Assembly (NCBI RefSeq): GCF_001612945.1
Contig: NZ_BDBK01000022.1
Span: forward strand, 40,349 to 104,348
Direction: 5' to 3'
Source of the DNA: Nocardia inohanensis NBRC 100128
Lineage (GTDB): Bacteria > Actinomycetota > Actinomycetes > Mycobacteriales > Mycobacteriaceae
DNA length: 64,000 nt
The translations under genes were made by a program, and so were the position numbers. This document shows positions 35,363 through 44,420 of the stretch, piece after piece; the stretch's first letter is position 1, and the number at the start of each line of letters is the position of its first letter. A model generated the notes under the pieces. That model saw nothing but the letters and a program-made list of their open reading frames with translations. It was not told where the DNA came from and did no database searches.

Positions 35363-36529
35363 TCAGCAATGCGGCGCGGTGCCCTTGAACTTTGCCATGC
35401 GAAGTACCGAGGCATCCACCTGGCTTCCCGGTAGGCGGCCCTCACGCACCGCCTGCTCGAGCCGATCCAGCACCTGCGGCACCGCGTCGGTGGTGATCCA
35501 CAGGGCATTGTCGGCCCCCGCGACCAGGGCGGCTTCCACCGCGTCGGCGATGCTCATGCGCGCCGTGATGGCCGCCATGCCGCCGAGATCATCGGTGAAG
35601 ATCACACCGTCGAAGGGTGCTGAATCGTAGCCAGCGCCCTGTCGCAGCAGTGCCATGGCCTGCGGGCTGATGCTGGCCGGAACGTTCGGCTGGGTGAGAC
35701 CGGGGACGTCCAGGTGGCCGACCATGACCGCGGACCCGGAGTCGATCAGTTTGCGATACGGGACCAGATCCTTGGTCTGGAGCTCGGCCAGCGGCGGCGT
35801 GCGCACCGCGCCGGTGTGCGAATCGCCCGAGCCGGAGCCGTGGCCGGGGAAATGCTTCATGACCGTGCCGATGCCCGCCTCGTGATAGGCCCGGATCAGC
35901 GCGTCCGCGTACTGCACCACCACGTCCGGATCATCGGAGAAGGAACGGTCGCCGATCACCGAATCATCCGGCTGCGCACTGACATCCACGTCCGGTGCGA
36001 AATCCACCGTGACGCCCAGCGCCTTCAGCTTCTGCGCCCGGTCCAGGCTGAAGGTGTAGAACTCCTCCGGGCTCATGGTCTGGGCGACGACCCGGGCCGC
36101 GGGTGCGGGCCCGATCAGGTCCTTGACCCGCGAGACGCGCCCGCCCTCCTCGTCGATCGTCACCATGACGGGGGTCCGGGCCGCGGCCTTGACCTTGGCC
36201 ATCGCGGATCGGTCGGTCAGGATCGACTTGTCGGTCCAGCCGCCCACGAAGATGCCGCCGACCTGTTCGGTCTTGATCACGTTCTCCGCGTCGGCGGTGC
36301 CGGTGACGCCCACGGTGAGCAGCTGTGCCAGCTTCTGCCGCGGCGTGAACTGCGCCAGATACCCTGCGGCGCAATCCTGTTGCCCGCCCGTAGTGGTGGG
36401 TGGCGCGGTGGTGGCGCTCGCGGATTCCTTACTGCTGGTGGCCGATTCGTTCGTCGGGCCGCTGCCGCTGGAGCAGGCGGTGAGGACGACCGCGGTGGCC
36501 GCGAGCACGATCCCGGGTAAGAGGCGCAT
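35363..36529 (-). CDS. lpqI: Lipoprotein beta-N-acetylglucosaminidase LpqI (GH3)
   Basis: 388-residue GH3 NagZ-type enzyme that trims GlcNAc from muropeptides in cell-wall recycling. A signal peptide ends in the lipobox LTACSS, giving a lipid-anchored Cys. After a Ser/Thr linker, KHFPGHGSGSGDSHTG carries the His-Asp general-acid loop, and FTDDLGG the nucleophile Asp. ATG at 36529; GTG at 36535 is possible. Matches Rv0237. Confidence 0.93.
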   Translation of the reverse strand: MRLLPGIVLAATAVVLTACSSGSGPTNESATSSKESASATTAPPTTTGGQQDCAAGYLAQFTPRQKLAQLLTVGVTGTADAENVIKTEQVGGIFVGGWTDKSILTDRSAMAKVKAAARTPVMVTIDEEGGRVSRVKDLIGPAPAARVVAQTMSPEEFYTFSLDRAQKLKALGVTVDFAPDVDVSAQPDDSVIGDRSFSDDPDVVVQYADALIRAYHEAGIGTVMKHFPGHGSGSGDSHTGAVRTPPLAELQTKDLVPYRKLIDSGSAVMVGHLDVPGLTQPNVPASISPQAMALLRQGAGYDSAPFDGVIFTDDLGGMAAITARMSIADAVEAALVAGADNALWITTDAVPQVLDRLEQAVREGRLPGSQVDASVLRMAKFKGTAPHC

Positions 36530-36877
36530 GTCCACTGACGGTAGCCGCCGGGCGGGCGACGGCCCAGTTCGACACCGCCGTGGCGGCCGTGTCGCGTGGC
36601 GAGCACTCGTTTCGAGGCTTCGCTGTGAAATATGTCATCCGAGTTGTGCCCGCGATTTTCCGAATTCGATCCGGCGTAGTCGGATGAAACACACCGCCTA
36701 TCAGGCAACCTGTGCGTTACTTTACGACTTTATGACAAAGCGACACGTCGATCGCGAGAGTTGTCATATATCAGATTTTAAGTTCGTATACAGCAAGTAT
36801 TCAGCTAATTGACTCGGCTGCCTGGGCGGCCGACTGTGGCGCGTCTCCGACCCCGCGCCCCGAAAGGCTTCGAACAC
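36530..36877. other. A/T-rich intergenic region
   Basis: The divergent gap between lpqI and the secreted-protein gene. Bases ~36700-36810 are clearly richer in A/T than the surroundings, as expected for a promoter or a nucleoid-protein (Lsr2) site. A TCATCCGA/TCGGATGA inverted repeat spans 36635-36687. No gene seen. Confidence 0.5.
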
Positions 36878-38137
36878 ATGCGTATCCGTACCGCCCTGCG
36901 TGCGACCGGCCTGGCGCTGGCCGCCGCGCTCGCCGTCGGCCTCGCCGCCACCCCGGCCGTCGCGGCCGACCCGCTCGACCGCGTGCTGGACCTGCCGCTG
37001 GTCAATCGCGACGCCGCGGCCGGGCCCGGCGGCATCCACCCCGAGCTGCCCTACGACCGTGCCGAACTGGGCCGGCTGCTCGACGAGGCGCGTGGCCGCG
37101 GCATCCCGGCCACGCGTTATGCCGCACTGCTGGAACAGTATTGGCTGGTCGACGCCACCGGACAGGCCGGAATCGACCTGAGCAGCTGGGATCCGCGGGC
37201 CGGGATCGGCGCCAACCGCGGCAATCTGATCGCCTCCTACCGCTATTACGAGAACCTCCAGCTCGCGCATCGCGAACTGCAATGGGCCGGGATGGCCGGG
37301 CAGGTGGGGGCCGACTTCGGCGGCGGGCTGGTCGATTTCGACCTCGGCAAGACCATCTACCAGCTGCCGGGAATCGCCGATGCCGCCCGCACCGTGCTGG
37401 GCGCGGTCCGCGATGCGGCGGGGGAGCAGGCGGTGACGCTGTTGCCGCGCGGTCTGGCCGCGCTGGCCCAGGCGGGCGACAAGATCACGCCCGCGGACCT
37501 GGACTACATCCTCGGGATGATCCTGGTGATGCAGAAGAACATCTTCACCGATCTCATCCCCATGCACGACGCCTACGTCAGCGGCGGCGTGCCCGCCGTC
37601 GCGGAGTTCCGGGCGGCCGGGCTGATCGGCGACGATGTGCTCGGGGCCTGGCGCGATATCGCCTCCGGCGACCAGGACCGCATCGCGGCCGGAAACGTCG
37701 TGCTGCTGCGCCGCGAACAGCAGTGGGCGGTCGGCGCGCAATGGGATCAGGTGCGCGGCTACCGCGGGCCGGTGGGCGAGGCCATCACCTATCTGAGCGG
37801 TGCGGCCGGCACCCCGTCCGTCGCCGGTGTACGCCCGCCACGCGAATTCGATTCCGCGCGAATGCCTTTCACCGCAGCCGATGGCCGCGCGATGGAACTG
37901 GTACTGCCGCTGCCGGATTGGAACTGGTCGGTCCTGGACGAGCGCTGGGCCTACATCACCACCGAACTGCTGCCCAAGTACCGCGATCAGGTCGAGCACA
38001 ACTGGCCCGCGCTGGCGGCGGTCATGAACACCCCCTACGAGATCCAACTCGAAACCCATCGTCCGCTGCTGACCGCCCCGGAGACGCTGCTCTCCGCCGC
38101 GCAGGCGCTGCGGGTGACCGACGCCGGAGGACTCTGA
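36878..38137 (+). CDS. Secreted protein of unknown function, partner of the pseudo-lipase
   Basis: 419 residues with a Sec signal peptide (RIRTALRATGLALAAALAVG, cleavage after AVA). The mature part is helical, Trp/Tyr-bearing and without motifs I recognise; its last third (LPDWNWSVLDERWAYITTELLPKY) is well ordered. ATG at 36878; GAAAGG lies about 11 bases upstream. Its TGA overlaps the next gene's ATG by one base, so the two proteins are made together and probably act together outside the membrane. Confidence 0.75.
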   Translation: MRIRTALRATGLALAAALAVGLAATPAVAADPLDRVLDLPLVNRDAAAGPGGIHPELPYDRAELGRLLDEARGRGIPATRYAALLEQYWLVDATGQAGIDLSSWDPRAGIGANRGNLIASYRYYENLQLAHRELQWAGMAGQVGADFGGGLVDFDLGKTIYQLPGIADAARTVLGAVRDAAGEQAVTLLPRGLAALAQAGDKITPADLDYILGMILVMQKNIFTDLIPMHDAYVSGGVPAVAEFRAAGLIGDDVLGAWRDIASGDQDRIAAGNVVLLRREQQWAVGAQWDQVRGYRGPVGEAITYLSGAAGTPSVAGVRPPREFDSARMPFTAADGRAMELVLPLPDWNWSVLDERWAYITTELLPKYRDQVEHNWPALAAVMNTPYEIQLETHRPLLTAPETLLSAAQALRVTDAGGL

Positions 38138-39459
38138 TGCGCCGCTGGACCACCAATGCCCTGGCGGCGCTGGCCGCCCTCGGACTCGCCGCCGGAACCG
38201 CCGCGGCGCAACCGGTTCCGCCGAGCACCCCCGACCTCGGGCAGGTGTTCAACGGCTATGTGATCGGCGCGCTGACCGAGGGCACCCTGGCCTCGCCCGA
38301 AGAGGTGTTCCGCGGCTTGCGCGCCGATGACCCGTGGTACCGGGAACCGGCGCTGGGCGGAGACGAGCAGCCCGGGACAGTGCTGAAGGCCAAAAAGGTC
38401 GACGTGCTGTTCACCGGCGTGAAGCCCGCGAACCTGGACGCGTACAAGCTCATGTACGTCACCACCGGCCGCGACGGCGTCACCCCGGAGATCAGCACCG
38501 GCATCCTGATGATCCCGGTCGACGGGCGCGCCGACGCCGATCGCAAGATCGTCTCCTATCAGGAGGCCAATGACAGTGTCGGCGCCGCTTGCCATCCCAG
38601 CACCCAATGGACCGGCGGCGACCCGATGGACGGCGCGTCCTTCTCGGCGCTGGGGCCGCTGGCGCTCATGTTCGACAAGGGTTACGCGGTCATGATCTCC
38701 GATGTCGGCAATGACGCCGACCCGGATCCGCACGGCGTCTTCGCCGGCAAATACGCCGCCCACACCCAGCTCGACGGCGTCCGCGCGGCACTCAATCACG
38801 CTCCGGCGGGACTGAATCCGCAGGCGCAGATCGCGCTGTTCGGTATCGCGGGCGGCGGCGTCGGCGCGGGCTTCTCCGCCGAACTCCAGCCCGAGTACGC
38901 GCCCGAGCTGAACGTGAAATCGGCTGTGCTGGAAGGCATGGTGGTCGATCAGCGCAACTTCATGCGCAAGGCCGACGGCTCGATCGGCTCCGGATTCGCG
39001 TTCGCGACCCTGCTCGGCCTGGAGCCGAAGTATCCGGAGATGGATCTGAACGCCAAGCTGACGCCCGCCGGCCGCCAGCTCGCGGACCTGTTCCGGACCC
39101 AATGCCAGACCGTCTATTTCGGCCTGCCGTTCGTGCCCCTGAACACGCTGTTCACCTCCGGGCTGAACCCGGCCGACGAACCGGCCTTCCAGCACGTCTA
39201 CGACGACAACCGGCTCGGGACCGGCACGCCGCGCGCCAAGGTGCTGATCACCTCGTGCGCGGCCGACGACTCGTTCATGTCGCTGGTACCGGCGCAGGAC
39301 TCGCGGTCGCTGGCCGATGAATACCGTTCGCGCGGAGTCGATGTCACCTACCAGCCGACCGATTGCAGCATGGTAAAGCAGTTGACCGACATGTACGGCT
39401 GGGGCACCGACCTGTTCGGCATGCAGACCGTCGGCTGGCTGGACAGCGTCTTCGACTGA
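38137..39459 (+). CDS. Secreted LIP-family lipase fold lacking the catalytic serine
   Basis: 440 residues with a signal peptide (cleavage near TAAAQP). It follows the LIP lipase family throughout and aligns with the active relative at 2348-3841: nucleophile elbow there is GYSGGG, here GIAGGG (Ala near residue 238). The C-terminal region has lost the expected His (LSEHFSLL there, DCSMVKQL here). An Asp (CAADDSF) remains. Likely a non-catalytic binding protein, or the reaction uses other residues. Overlaps the upstream gene by one base. Confidence 0.85.
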   Translation: MRRWTTNALAALAALGLAAGTAAAQPVPPSTPDLGQVFNGYVIGALTEGTLASPEEVFRGLRADDPWYREPALGGDEQPGTVLKAKKVDVLFTGVKPANLDAYKLMYVTTGRDGVTPEISTGILMIPVDGRADADRKIVSYQEANDSVGAACHPSTQWTGGDPMDGASFSALGPLALMFDKGYAVMISDVGNDADPDPHGVFAGKYAAHTQLDGVRAALNHAPAGLNPQAQIALFGIAGGGVGAGFSAELQPEYAPELNVKSAVLEGMVVDQRNFMRKADGSIGSGFAFATLLGLEPKYPEMDLNAKLTPAGRQLADLFRTQCQTVYFGLPFVPLNTLFTSGLNPADEPAFQHVYDDNRLGTGTPRAKVLITSCAADDSFMSLVPAQDSRSLADEYRSRGVDVTYQPTDCSMVKQLTDMYGWGTDLFGMQTVGWLDSVFD

Positions 39460-39468
39460 GCCGGGGCC

Positions 39469-40497
39469 TCAGGTCTTCGGCAGCTCGTGATGGCCGCCGA
39501 AGGCCTGGCGCATGGCCGAGAGCACCTTGTCCGCGTACAGCGATTCACCGCGCGAGGCGAAGCGCTGGAACAGAGCGGCCGAAAGCACCGGGGCCGGAAC
39601 ACCTTCGTCGATGGCGGCGTCGACGGTCCAGCGGCCCTCGCCCGAATCGGAGACGCGGCCGCCGAAGGAATCGAGGTTGGGGTCGGCGTACAGCTCGGCG
39701 GCGGTGAGATCGAGCAGCCAGGACGCCACCACCGAACCGCGCCGCCACACTTCGGTGACCTCGGGTAGGTCGATGTCGTATCGGTAGTACTCGGGATGCT
39801 CGAGCGGGGTGACCTCGGCGGAATGCTCGGCGTCGGACTGCTTCCCGACATTGGCGTGGTGCAGGATGTTCATGCCCTCGGCATAGGCGGCCATCGCGCC
39901 GTATTCGATGCCGTTGTGCACCATCTTCACGAAGTGCCCCGCACCCGCCGGACCGCAGTGCAGATAACCCTCTTCGGCCGTGGAGGGCGCGCCCGTGCGG
40001 CCGGGCGTGCGCGGTGCGGCATCCACTCCGGGCGCGATGGATTTCAGCAGCGGCTCCAGATACGAGACGGTGTCCGCTTCGCCGCCGATCATCAAGCAGA
40101 AGCCGCGCCGCAAACCGAACACCCCGCCCGAGGTGCCGATATCGACGTAGTGAATTCCCTTGGGCAGCAACATCGCAGCGCGCTTGATGTCCTCGTGGTA
40201 TCGGCTGTTGCCGCCATCGATGATGATGTCGCCGGGCTCCAGCAGTTCGGCCAATTCGTCGATGACCGCACCGGTCGCACCGGCCGGGATCATCACCCAG
40301 ACCACTCGCGGCTTCTCCAGCAGCGCCACGAACTTCGGCAGGTCCGTGGTCCCGGCGAAACTGTCGCCCAGCTCGGCGCTGAGCTCGTCGATGTGCGGTT
40401 GCTTGCGTTCGTAACCGACGGCGGTATGCCCGTCACCGATGATCCGCCGCACGATATTCGCGCCCATACGGCCGAGCCCGATCATTCCGAGCTGCAT
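39469..40497 (-). CDS. gnd: 6-phosphogluconate dehydrogenase (decarboxylating), short form
   Basis: 342 residues, the short (GntZ/Gnd2-like) class, oxidising 6-phosphogluconate to ribulose 5-phosphate. N-terminal MIGLGRMGANIVRRI is the dinucleotide loop; DGGNSRYHED and GTSGGVFGLRRGFCLMIGG are family signatures; HFVKMVHNGIEYG carries the catalytic Lys. AGGAG lies six bases before ATG 40497 and only one base before ATG 40503, so 40497 is the better start. Confidence 0.92.
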   Translation of the reverse strand: MQLGMIGLGRMGANIVRRIIGDGHTAVGYERKQPHIDELSAELGDSFAGTTDLPKFVALLEKPRVVWVMIPAGATGAVIDELAELLEPGDIIIDGGNSRYHEDIKRAAMLLPKGIHYVDIGTSGGVFGLRRGFCLMIGGEADTVSYLEPLLKSIAPGVDAAPRTPGRTGAPSTAEEGYLHCGPAGAGHFVKMVHNGIEYGAMAAYAEGMNILHHANVGKQSDAEHSAEVTPLEHPEYYRYDIDLPEVTEVWRRGSVVASWLLDLTAAELYADPNLDSFGGRVSDSGEGRWTVDAAIDEGVPAPVLSAALFQRFASRGESLYADKVLSAMRQAFGGHHELPKT

Positions 40498-40705
40498 ACT
40501 CATCTCCTCGAGTCGTCCGGAGCCGCGGCATGTCCCGAGCACTGCCTGGCGGCAATTGCCCCCATTGTCCCAGTCTGACCGATCCCGTGAATTTTCCGGG
40601 TTTGCCGGGCAGGTGTGTAACGCCCCTGAGTGCACTCCGATAGACGGGTTGGCTCCGTGCTGTTGCCAGACCCCCGACCCGGCAACCGCACGGAGCTCTT
40701 TTCCG

Positions 40706-40840
40706 TCTCTCCGCGACTTTCGCGTCCGGCTGGGATCCGTTGACAGTCGCGTATGCGTTCCGGCGGTAGGCAGCCGAAACAATTCTGGGCGTACCCGGTG
40801 AGTTACCCGGATCGCGGCGAAATCAGCTGGCACCTTTGCA
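40706..40840 (+). repeat. Interspersed element, copy A
   Basis: Lies in the 470-base gap between gnd and the VanW gene (40498-40967), where no ordinary gene is seen. Shares with copies B (59868-60001) and C (44284-44417, inverted) CTCTCCGCGACTT at one end, ATGCGTnCCGGCGG in the middle and GAAATCAG at the other. A and B also share CCGAAACAATTCTGGGCGTA. The hairpin before ATGCGT is weaker here than in B and C. Confidence 0.75.
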
Positions 40841-40967
40841 TGTCGACAGTGGTTGCTGAATATTCGCTGCTTCCGTGCCGAGCTGCGGATTGTCGGTGGC
40901 GGCCACTATGGTGGGCGGGGAATTCGCGCACCGCGGGTTCGCCAGTCGACCATTGGGAGGATGGTTC

Positions 40968-42713
40968 GTGACCAGCGGTAGTCCCGGACGTCACGCACAA
41001 GCGCGCCGGCCCGTCGAGGAACCGACGCCCGGACGGCAGTTCCTGAGCTCCAGCACGGCCCGCCGAGTGGGGGTCGCGGTGGGTGTGCTGATGGCCGTAG
41101 GCGGGGTCGCTTACGCGCTGGATTGGTCGCTATCGTCGGGCGAGGTCGCGCGGGGGGTGCGGGTCGCGGGCATCGAGATCGGCGGGCTGGATCGCGCCGT
41201 CGCGCAATCGCGGTTGGAAAGCGAGCTGAATCAGCGTGTGGCGCAACCGCTGACGGTCGAGATCGGCGATGTGAAGACCACCCTGGTGCCGCGGGATGCG
41301 GGGCTGGGCGTGGATTGGGACGGTACCTGGGACCGGGTCGGCGGGCAGCCGGTGAATCCGTTCACCCGGCTGTGGTCGTTCTTCGGCACCCGGGATGTGG
41401 AACCCGCCGCCACCGTCGACGCCGCCGCCATGGACAAACAGCTCCAGGCGCTCACCGTGCACGACCGCCAGCCCGTCGAGGGCGGAGTGGTATTCGAACA
41501 GGCCAGACCCGTGCCGGTACAGCCGGTGCCCGGTCGAGTGCTCGATGTGACCGCCGCCCGCGCTGTGCTGGCCGAACATTGGGCCGATGGGAAGCTGCTG
41601 GACCTGCCGGCCGTGGAGAAGCAGCCGCAGGTGCGGGCCGAGGCCGTGGACCGGGCGATCCGGGAGTCCGCGCAGCCCGCGGTGCGTTCCGCGATCACCT
41701 TCACCGGTAAGGGCGGCAACGGCGTGCTGGAGCCCGAGCAGATCGCCGGGGCGCTGTCCTTCAAGCCGGACGGACAAGGCGCACTGGTGCTTTCGTACAA
41801 CACCGAGGCGTTGATCGCCGCGCTGGATCCGCAGTTGAAGCGCACCGAGGTGGAGCCCAAGGACGCCTCCTTCGCCCTCTCCGGCGGTCGCGCCACCGTG
41901 GTCCCGGCGATCACCGGCGACACCATCAATTGGGAGAAGACCTTCGAAGGGCTTGCCGCCCTGCTGGTTTCACCCGGTGAGCGCACCCGGGCCGTCGTCT
42001 ACGAACAGGTGAAGCCCAAGCTCGCCACCGAGGAAGCCGAGAAGCTGGGCGTGGTGCAGCCCATCGGTTCCTTCACCACCTCCGGTTTCAGCGGCCCGTC
42101 CGGCGTGAACATCCGGGTGGTGGCCAAGAAGGTGGACGGCGCGGTGGTGAAACCCGGAGACACCTTCTCGCTCAACGACTTCACCGGTCCGCGCGGGGTC
42201 GAACAGGGCTATGTCGAGTCCGGCATCATCGACCACGGCCGCCCCGGCGTCGCGGTCGGCGGCGGCATCAGCCAGTTCGCCACCACCCTCTACAACGCCT
42301 CCTATTTCGCGGGCATGGAGGATGCCGGGCACACCGAGCACAGCTACTACATCTCCCGCTACCCGGCCGCCCGCGAGGCCACCGTCTTCGACGGCGCGAT
42401 CGATCTCAAGTTCCGCAACAACACCCCCTACGGCGTCGTCATCGAGACCTCGACCACCGACTCCGAGGTCACCGTGCGGCTGTGGAGCACCAAAACCGTT
42501 GAGGTGGAGTCGATCAGCGGCGAGCGCACCAAGCCGACCGAACCGACCACGGTGACCCTGCCCAAGGGCAAGAACTGCATCGCCTCCGACGGCGCACCGG
42601 GTTTCACCACCTCCGACACCCGCGTCATCCGGGATGCCAAGACCGGCAAGGAGATCTCGCGCAAGACCCGCACCGTCAAGTACGACGCGGTGCCGGTCGT
42701 CAAGTGCGAGTGA
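40968..42713 (+). CDS. VanW-family protein with N-terminal anchor
   Basis: 581 residues. A cytoplasmic polar head (about 30), one helix (GVAVGVLMAVGGVAYALDW), then repeated mixed domains of the YoaR/peptidoglycan-binding-4 type, and the VanW domain (about 370-500) with GDTFSLNDFTGPRGVEQGY and GGGISQFATTLYNASYFAG. Extracytoplasmic; VanW function is unknown but often linked to cell wall. GTG at 40968 follows GGGAGG by seven bases. Confidence 0.9.
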   Translation: MTSGSPGRHAQARRPVEEPTPGRQFLSSSTARRVGVAVGVLMAVGGVAYALDWSLSSGEVARGVRVAGIEIGGLDRAVAQSRLESELNQRVAQPLTVEIGDVKTTLVPRDAGLGVDWDGTWDRVGGQPVNPFTRLWSFFGTRDVEPAATVDAAAMDKQLQALTVHDRQPVEGGVVFEQARPVPVQPVPGRVLDVTAARAVLAEHWADGKLLDLPAVEKQPQVRAEAVDRAIRESAQPAVRSAITFTGKGGNGVLEPEQIAGALSFKPDGQGALVLSYNTEALIAALDPQLKRTEVEPKDASFALSGGRATVVPAITGDTINWEKTFEGLAALLVSPGERTRAVVYEQVKPKLATEEAEKLGVVQPIGSFTTSGFSGPSGVNIRVVAKKVDGAVVKPGDTFSLNDFTGPRGVEQGYVESGIIDHGRPGVAVGGGISQFATTLYNASYFAGMEDAGHTEHSYYISRYPAAREATVFDGAIDLKFRNNTPYGVVIETSTTDSEVTVRLWSTKTVEVESISGERTKPTEPTTVTLPKGKNCIASDGAPGFTTSDTRVIRDAKTGKEISRKTRTVKYDAVPVVKCE

Positions 42714-42835
42714 GTCCTGCGAGCAGGCGGTCGATATGGCCGGCCGCCACCGGCGGGCATTTCCCCACCGCTGCCGAGGTCCGGACGGAACTGTCCGACG
42801 CTGCTCGACTGGTGCGAGAAGTGCTGGGCCGCTGA
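42710..42835 (+). CDS. Candidate 41-residue protein coupled to the VanW gene
   Basis: GTG at 42710 overlaps the VanW stop as GTGA and opens 41 codons ending at TGA 42835. The product reads like a real C-terminal helix (AAEVRTELSDAARLVREVLG) after WPAATGGHFPT. GGHFP recalls the His motif of alpha/beta hydrolases, so it could also be a remnant of such a gene. Rest of the gap to 43116 holds DnaA-box-like sites. Confidence 0.3.
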   Translation: MSPASRRSIWPAATGGHFPTAAEVRTELSDAARLVREVLGR

Positions 42836-42865
42836 CGATTCCGATCATCGTGACTTCTCCCAAGG

Positions 42866-42908
42866 TTATCCACAGCCCGTGGACAAGTCTTGGGACGGTT
42901 GTGGATAT
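42866..42908. other. Cluster of three DnaA-box-like sites
   Basis: TTATCCACA (42866-42874, exact), CGTGGACAA (42878-42886, inverted, one mismatch) and TGTGGATAT (42900-42908, inverted, one mismatch) within 43 bases. Sits in the promoter region of the diguanylate-cyclase gene. Not an origin by itself. Confidence 0.5.
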
Positions 42909-43116
42909 CTCGCGAGATGCGATTCGCGCGGATGCGCGCATTGCCTTCGGCGAATCCGTGGCACCCGGGGTGGCGGGCCCGCCGATCCGGCGATAGCCTG
43001 CCGACCGGGGGAATCAGGGCCTGCCGGAATCGCGCCGGTTGCCTAGACTTGGCTTGCGGACAGCAAACCTCCCGGATTTTTCGATGATCGAAGCAACTGG
43101 GGAAGAAGGTCTCACG

Positions 43117-44214
43117 TTGTCGACTGCCGGTGATGATCACGGATGCGACCAGCGCACCATGGTGCGGGCCTGGTGGCGTGATCCGGTCGACTATCGCTGG
43201 TTGGTGCGGACATTCGAGTCGCGGGGGGCGCTCGGGCCGATCAAGTTGATCATCGCGGCGGCCGGCGCGGTCATGTTCGTGATCACCGTGCTCGTTTTCG
43301 TCTCCGGCGCGGGGCCCGACACCGCGGTCGGGGATGCGATCGTCGTGGTGACCGCCGTCTTCGCGGCCCTGTGGGCGGTGTACTGGTGGTTGGCCCCGTG
43401 GCCGACCGAGCGCGGATCACTGCTGTTCATGGCGGGTGCGGATGTGCTGATCACGGCCACTTCCCTGGCCGAGTCCAATCGCATGTCCGGCGCGCTGAAC
43501 GCGGTGCTGCTGGTGGTGACCGGCAGCTATTTCACCTTCTTCCACGGCCCGCGCATGCTGGCCCTGCACACCGCCTGGTCGGTGCTGACGGTGCTGCTGC
43601 TCGCCGGACGCGTCTGGTCGCATCACACCGGCGACGCGGCACTGGCCCTCGCCATCGTGCTGACCATGGCCACCGCGACCGTCGTGGTGCTGCCCGCCCT
43701 GCACTTCTGCTACTGGCTGCTGCGCGTGGACGCGCTCTCGGATCCGCTCACCGGTCTGCTCGACCGCCGCGGTCTCGACTATTACCTGTCCGGCTGGTTC
43801 GCCTCCGGCGATGCCACGCCGATCTGCGTCATGACCATCGACCTGGATCGCTTCAAGGCCGTCAACGACACCTTCGGCCACTCCGAAGGCGATCAGGTGC
43901 TCATCCGCGCCGCCACCTGCCTGCGCGCCGCCGCCCGCCCGGGATCCATCGTGGCCCGCAGCGGCGGTGAGGAATTCGTCGTGGTCGAGCGCCTGACCAG
44001 CGTGAATGAGGCAGCTTCCGAAGCGGAACGCGTCCGCCACGCCATCGCCGGCTGCGCCGCCAGCACCCCGATCACCGCCAGCGTCGGAGTCGCCGTCATC
44101 GAAGCCGATTCCACCGCCCGCCACGCCGAATACCTACTGGCCTTCGCGGACGCCGCCATGTACCGCGCAAAAGGCATGGGCGGCAACACCGTAGTCCTCG
44201 CCGAACCCACCTGA
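43117..44214 (+). CDS. Membrane-bound diguanylate cyclase (GGDEF)
   Basis: About 365 residues. Five to six N-terminal helices (about 30-200) form a MASE-like sensor; the C-terminal GGDEF domain has DPLTGLLDRRG, DLDRFKAVNDTFGHSEGD and the active-site SGGEEF, so synthesis of cyclic di-GMP is expected. No RxxD inhibitory site precedes it. TTG at 43117 has GAAGAAGG upstream; ATG at 43084 lacks one and is an alternative. Confidence 0.9.
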   Translation: MSTAGDDHGCDQRTMVRAWWRDPVDYRWLVRTFESRGALGPIKLIIAAAGAVMFVITVLVFVSGAGPDTAVGDAIVVVTAVFAALWAVYWWLAPWPTERGSLLFMAGADVLITATSLAESNRMSGALNAVLLVVTGSYFTFFHGPRMLALHTAWSVLTVLLLAGRVWSHHTGDAALALAIVLTMATATVVVLPALHFCYWLLRVDALSDPLTGLLDRRGLDYYLSGWFASGDATPICVMTIDLDRFKAVNDTFGHSEGDQVLIRAATCLRAAARPGSIVARSGGEEFVVVERLTSVNEAASEAERVRHAIAGCAASTPITASVGVAVIEADSTARHAEYLLAFADAAMYRAKGMGGNTVVLAEPT

Positions 44215-44223
44215 CCCGGACAC

Positions 44224-44262
44224 AACACTGCGGCCCGGTAGAGCCGGGCCGCAGAGTGTTTC
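44224..44262. terminator. Terminator between GGDEF gene and fadE5
   Basis: AACACT..AGTGTT outer and GCGGCCCGG..CCGGGCCGC inner arms, 10 bases after the GGDEF stop, followed by T. May serve both convergent genes. Confidence 0.8.
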
Positions 44263-44283
44263 CGGTATGGAATTCTTGGTTGC

Positions 44284-44417
44284 TCAGGGCGACAACTGAT
44301 TTCGCGCGGCGAGGGTAACTCGTCGGGTACCCCCGAAATGGGGTGGGCACCCAACCGCCGGCACGCATGCACGGCGGTTGACGGCACCCGGGCCGCGCGC
44401 TGAAGTCGCGGAGAGGC
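44284..44417 (-). repeat. Interspersed element, copy C
   Basis: Inverted relative to A and B, in the convergent gap before the fadE5 stop. Reads on the minus strand CCTCTCCGCGACTT ... CAACCGCC hairpin GGCGGTTG around GCATGCGTG ... GAAATCAGTTGTCG. The hairpin arms differ from copy B but still pair, as expected for conserved structure. The middle portion diverges most. Confidence 0.7.
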
Positions 44418-44420
44418 GGA

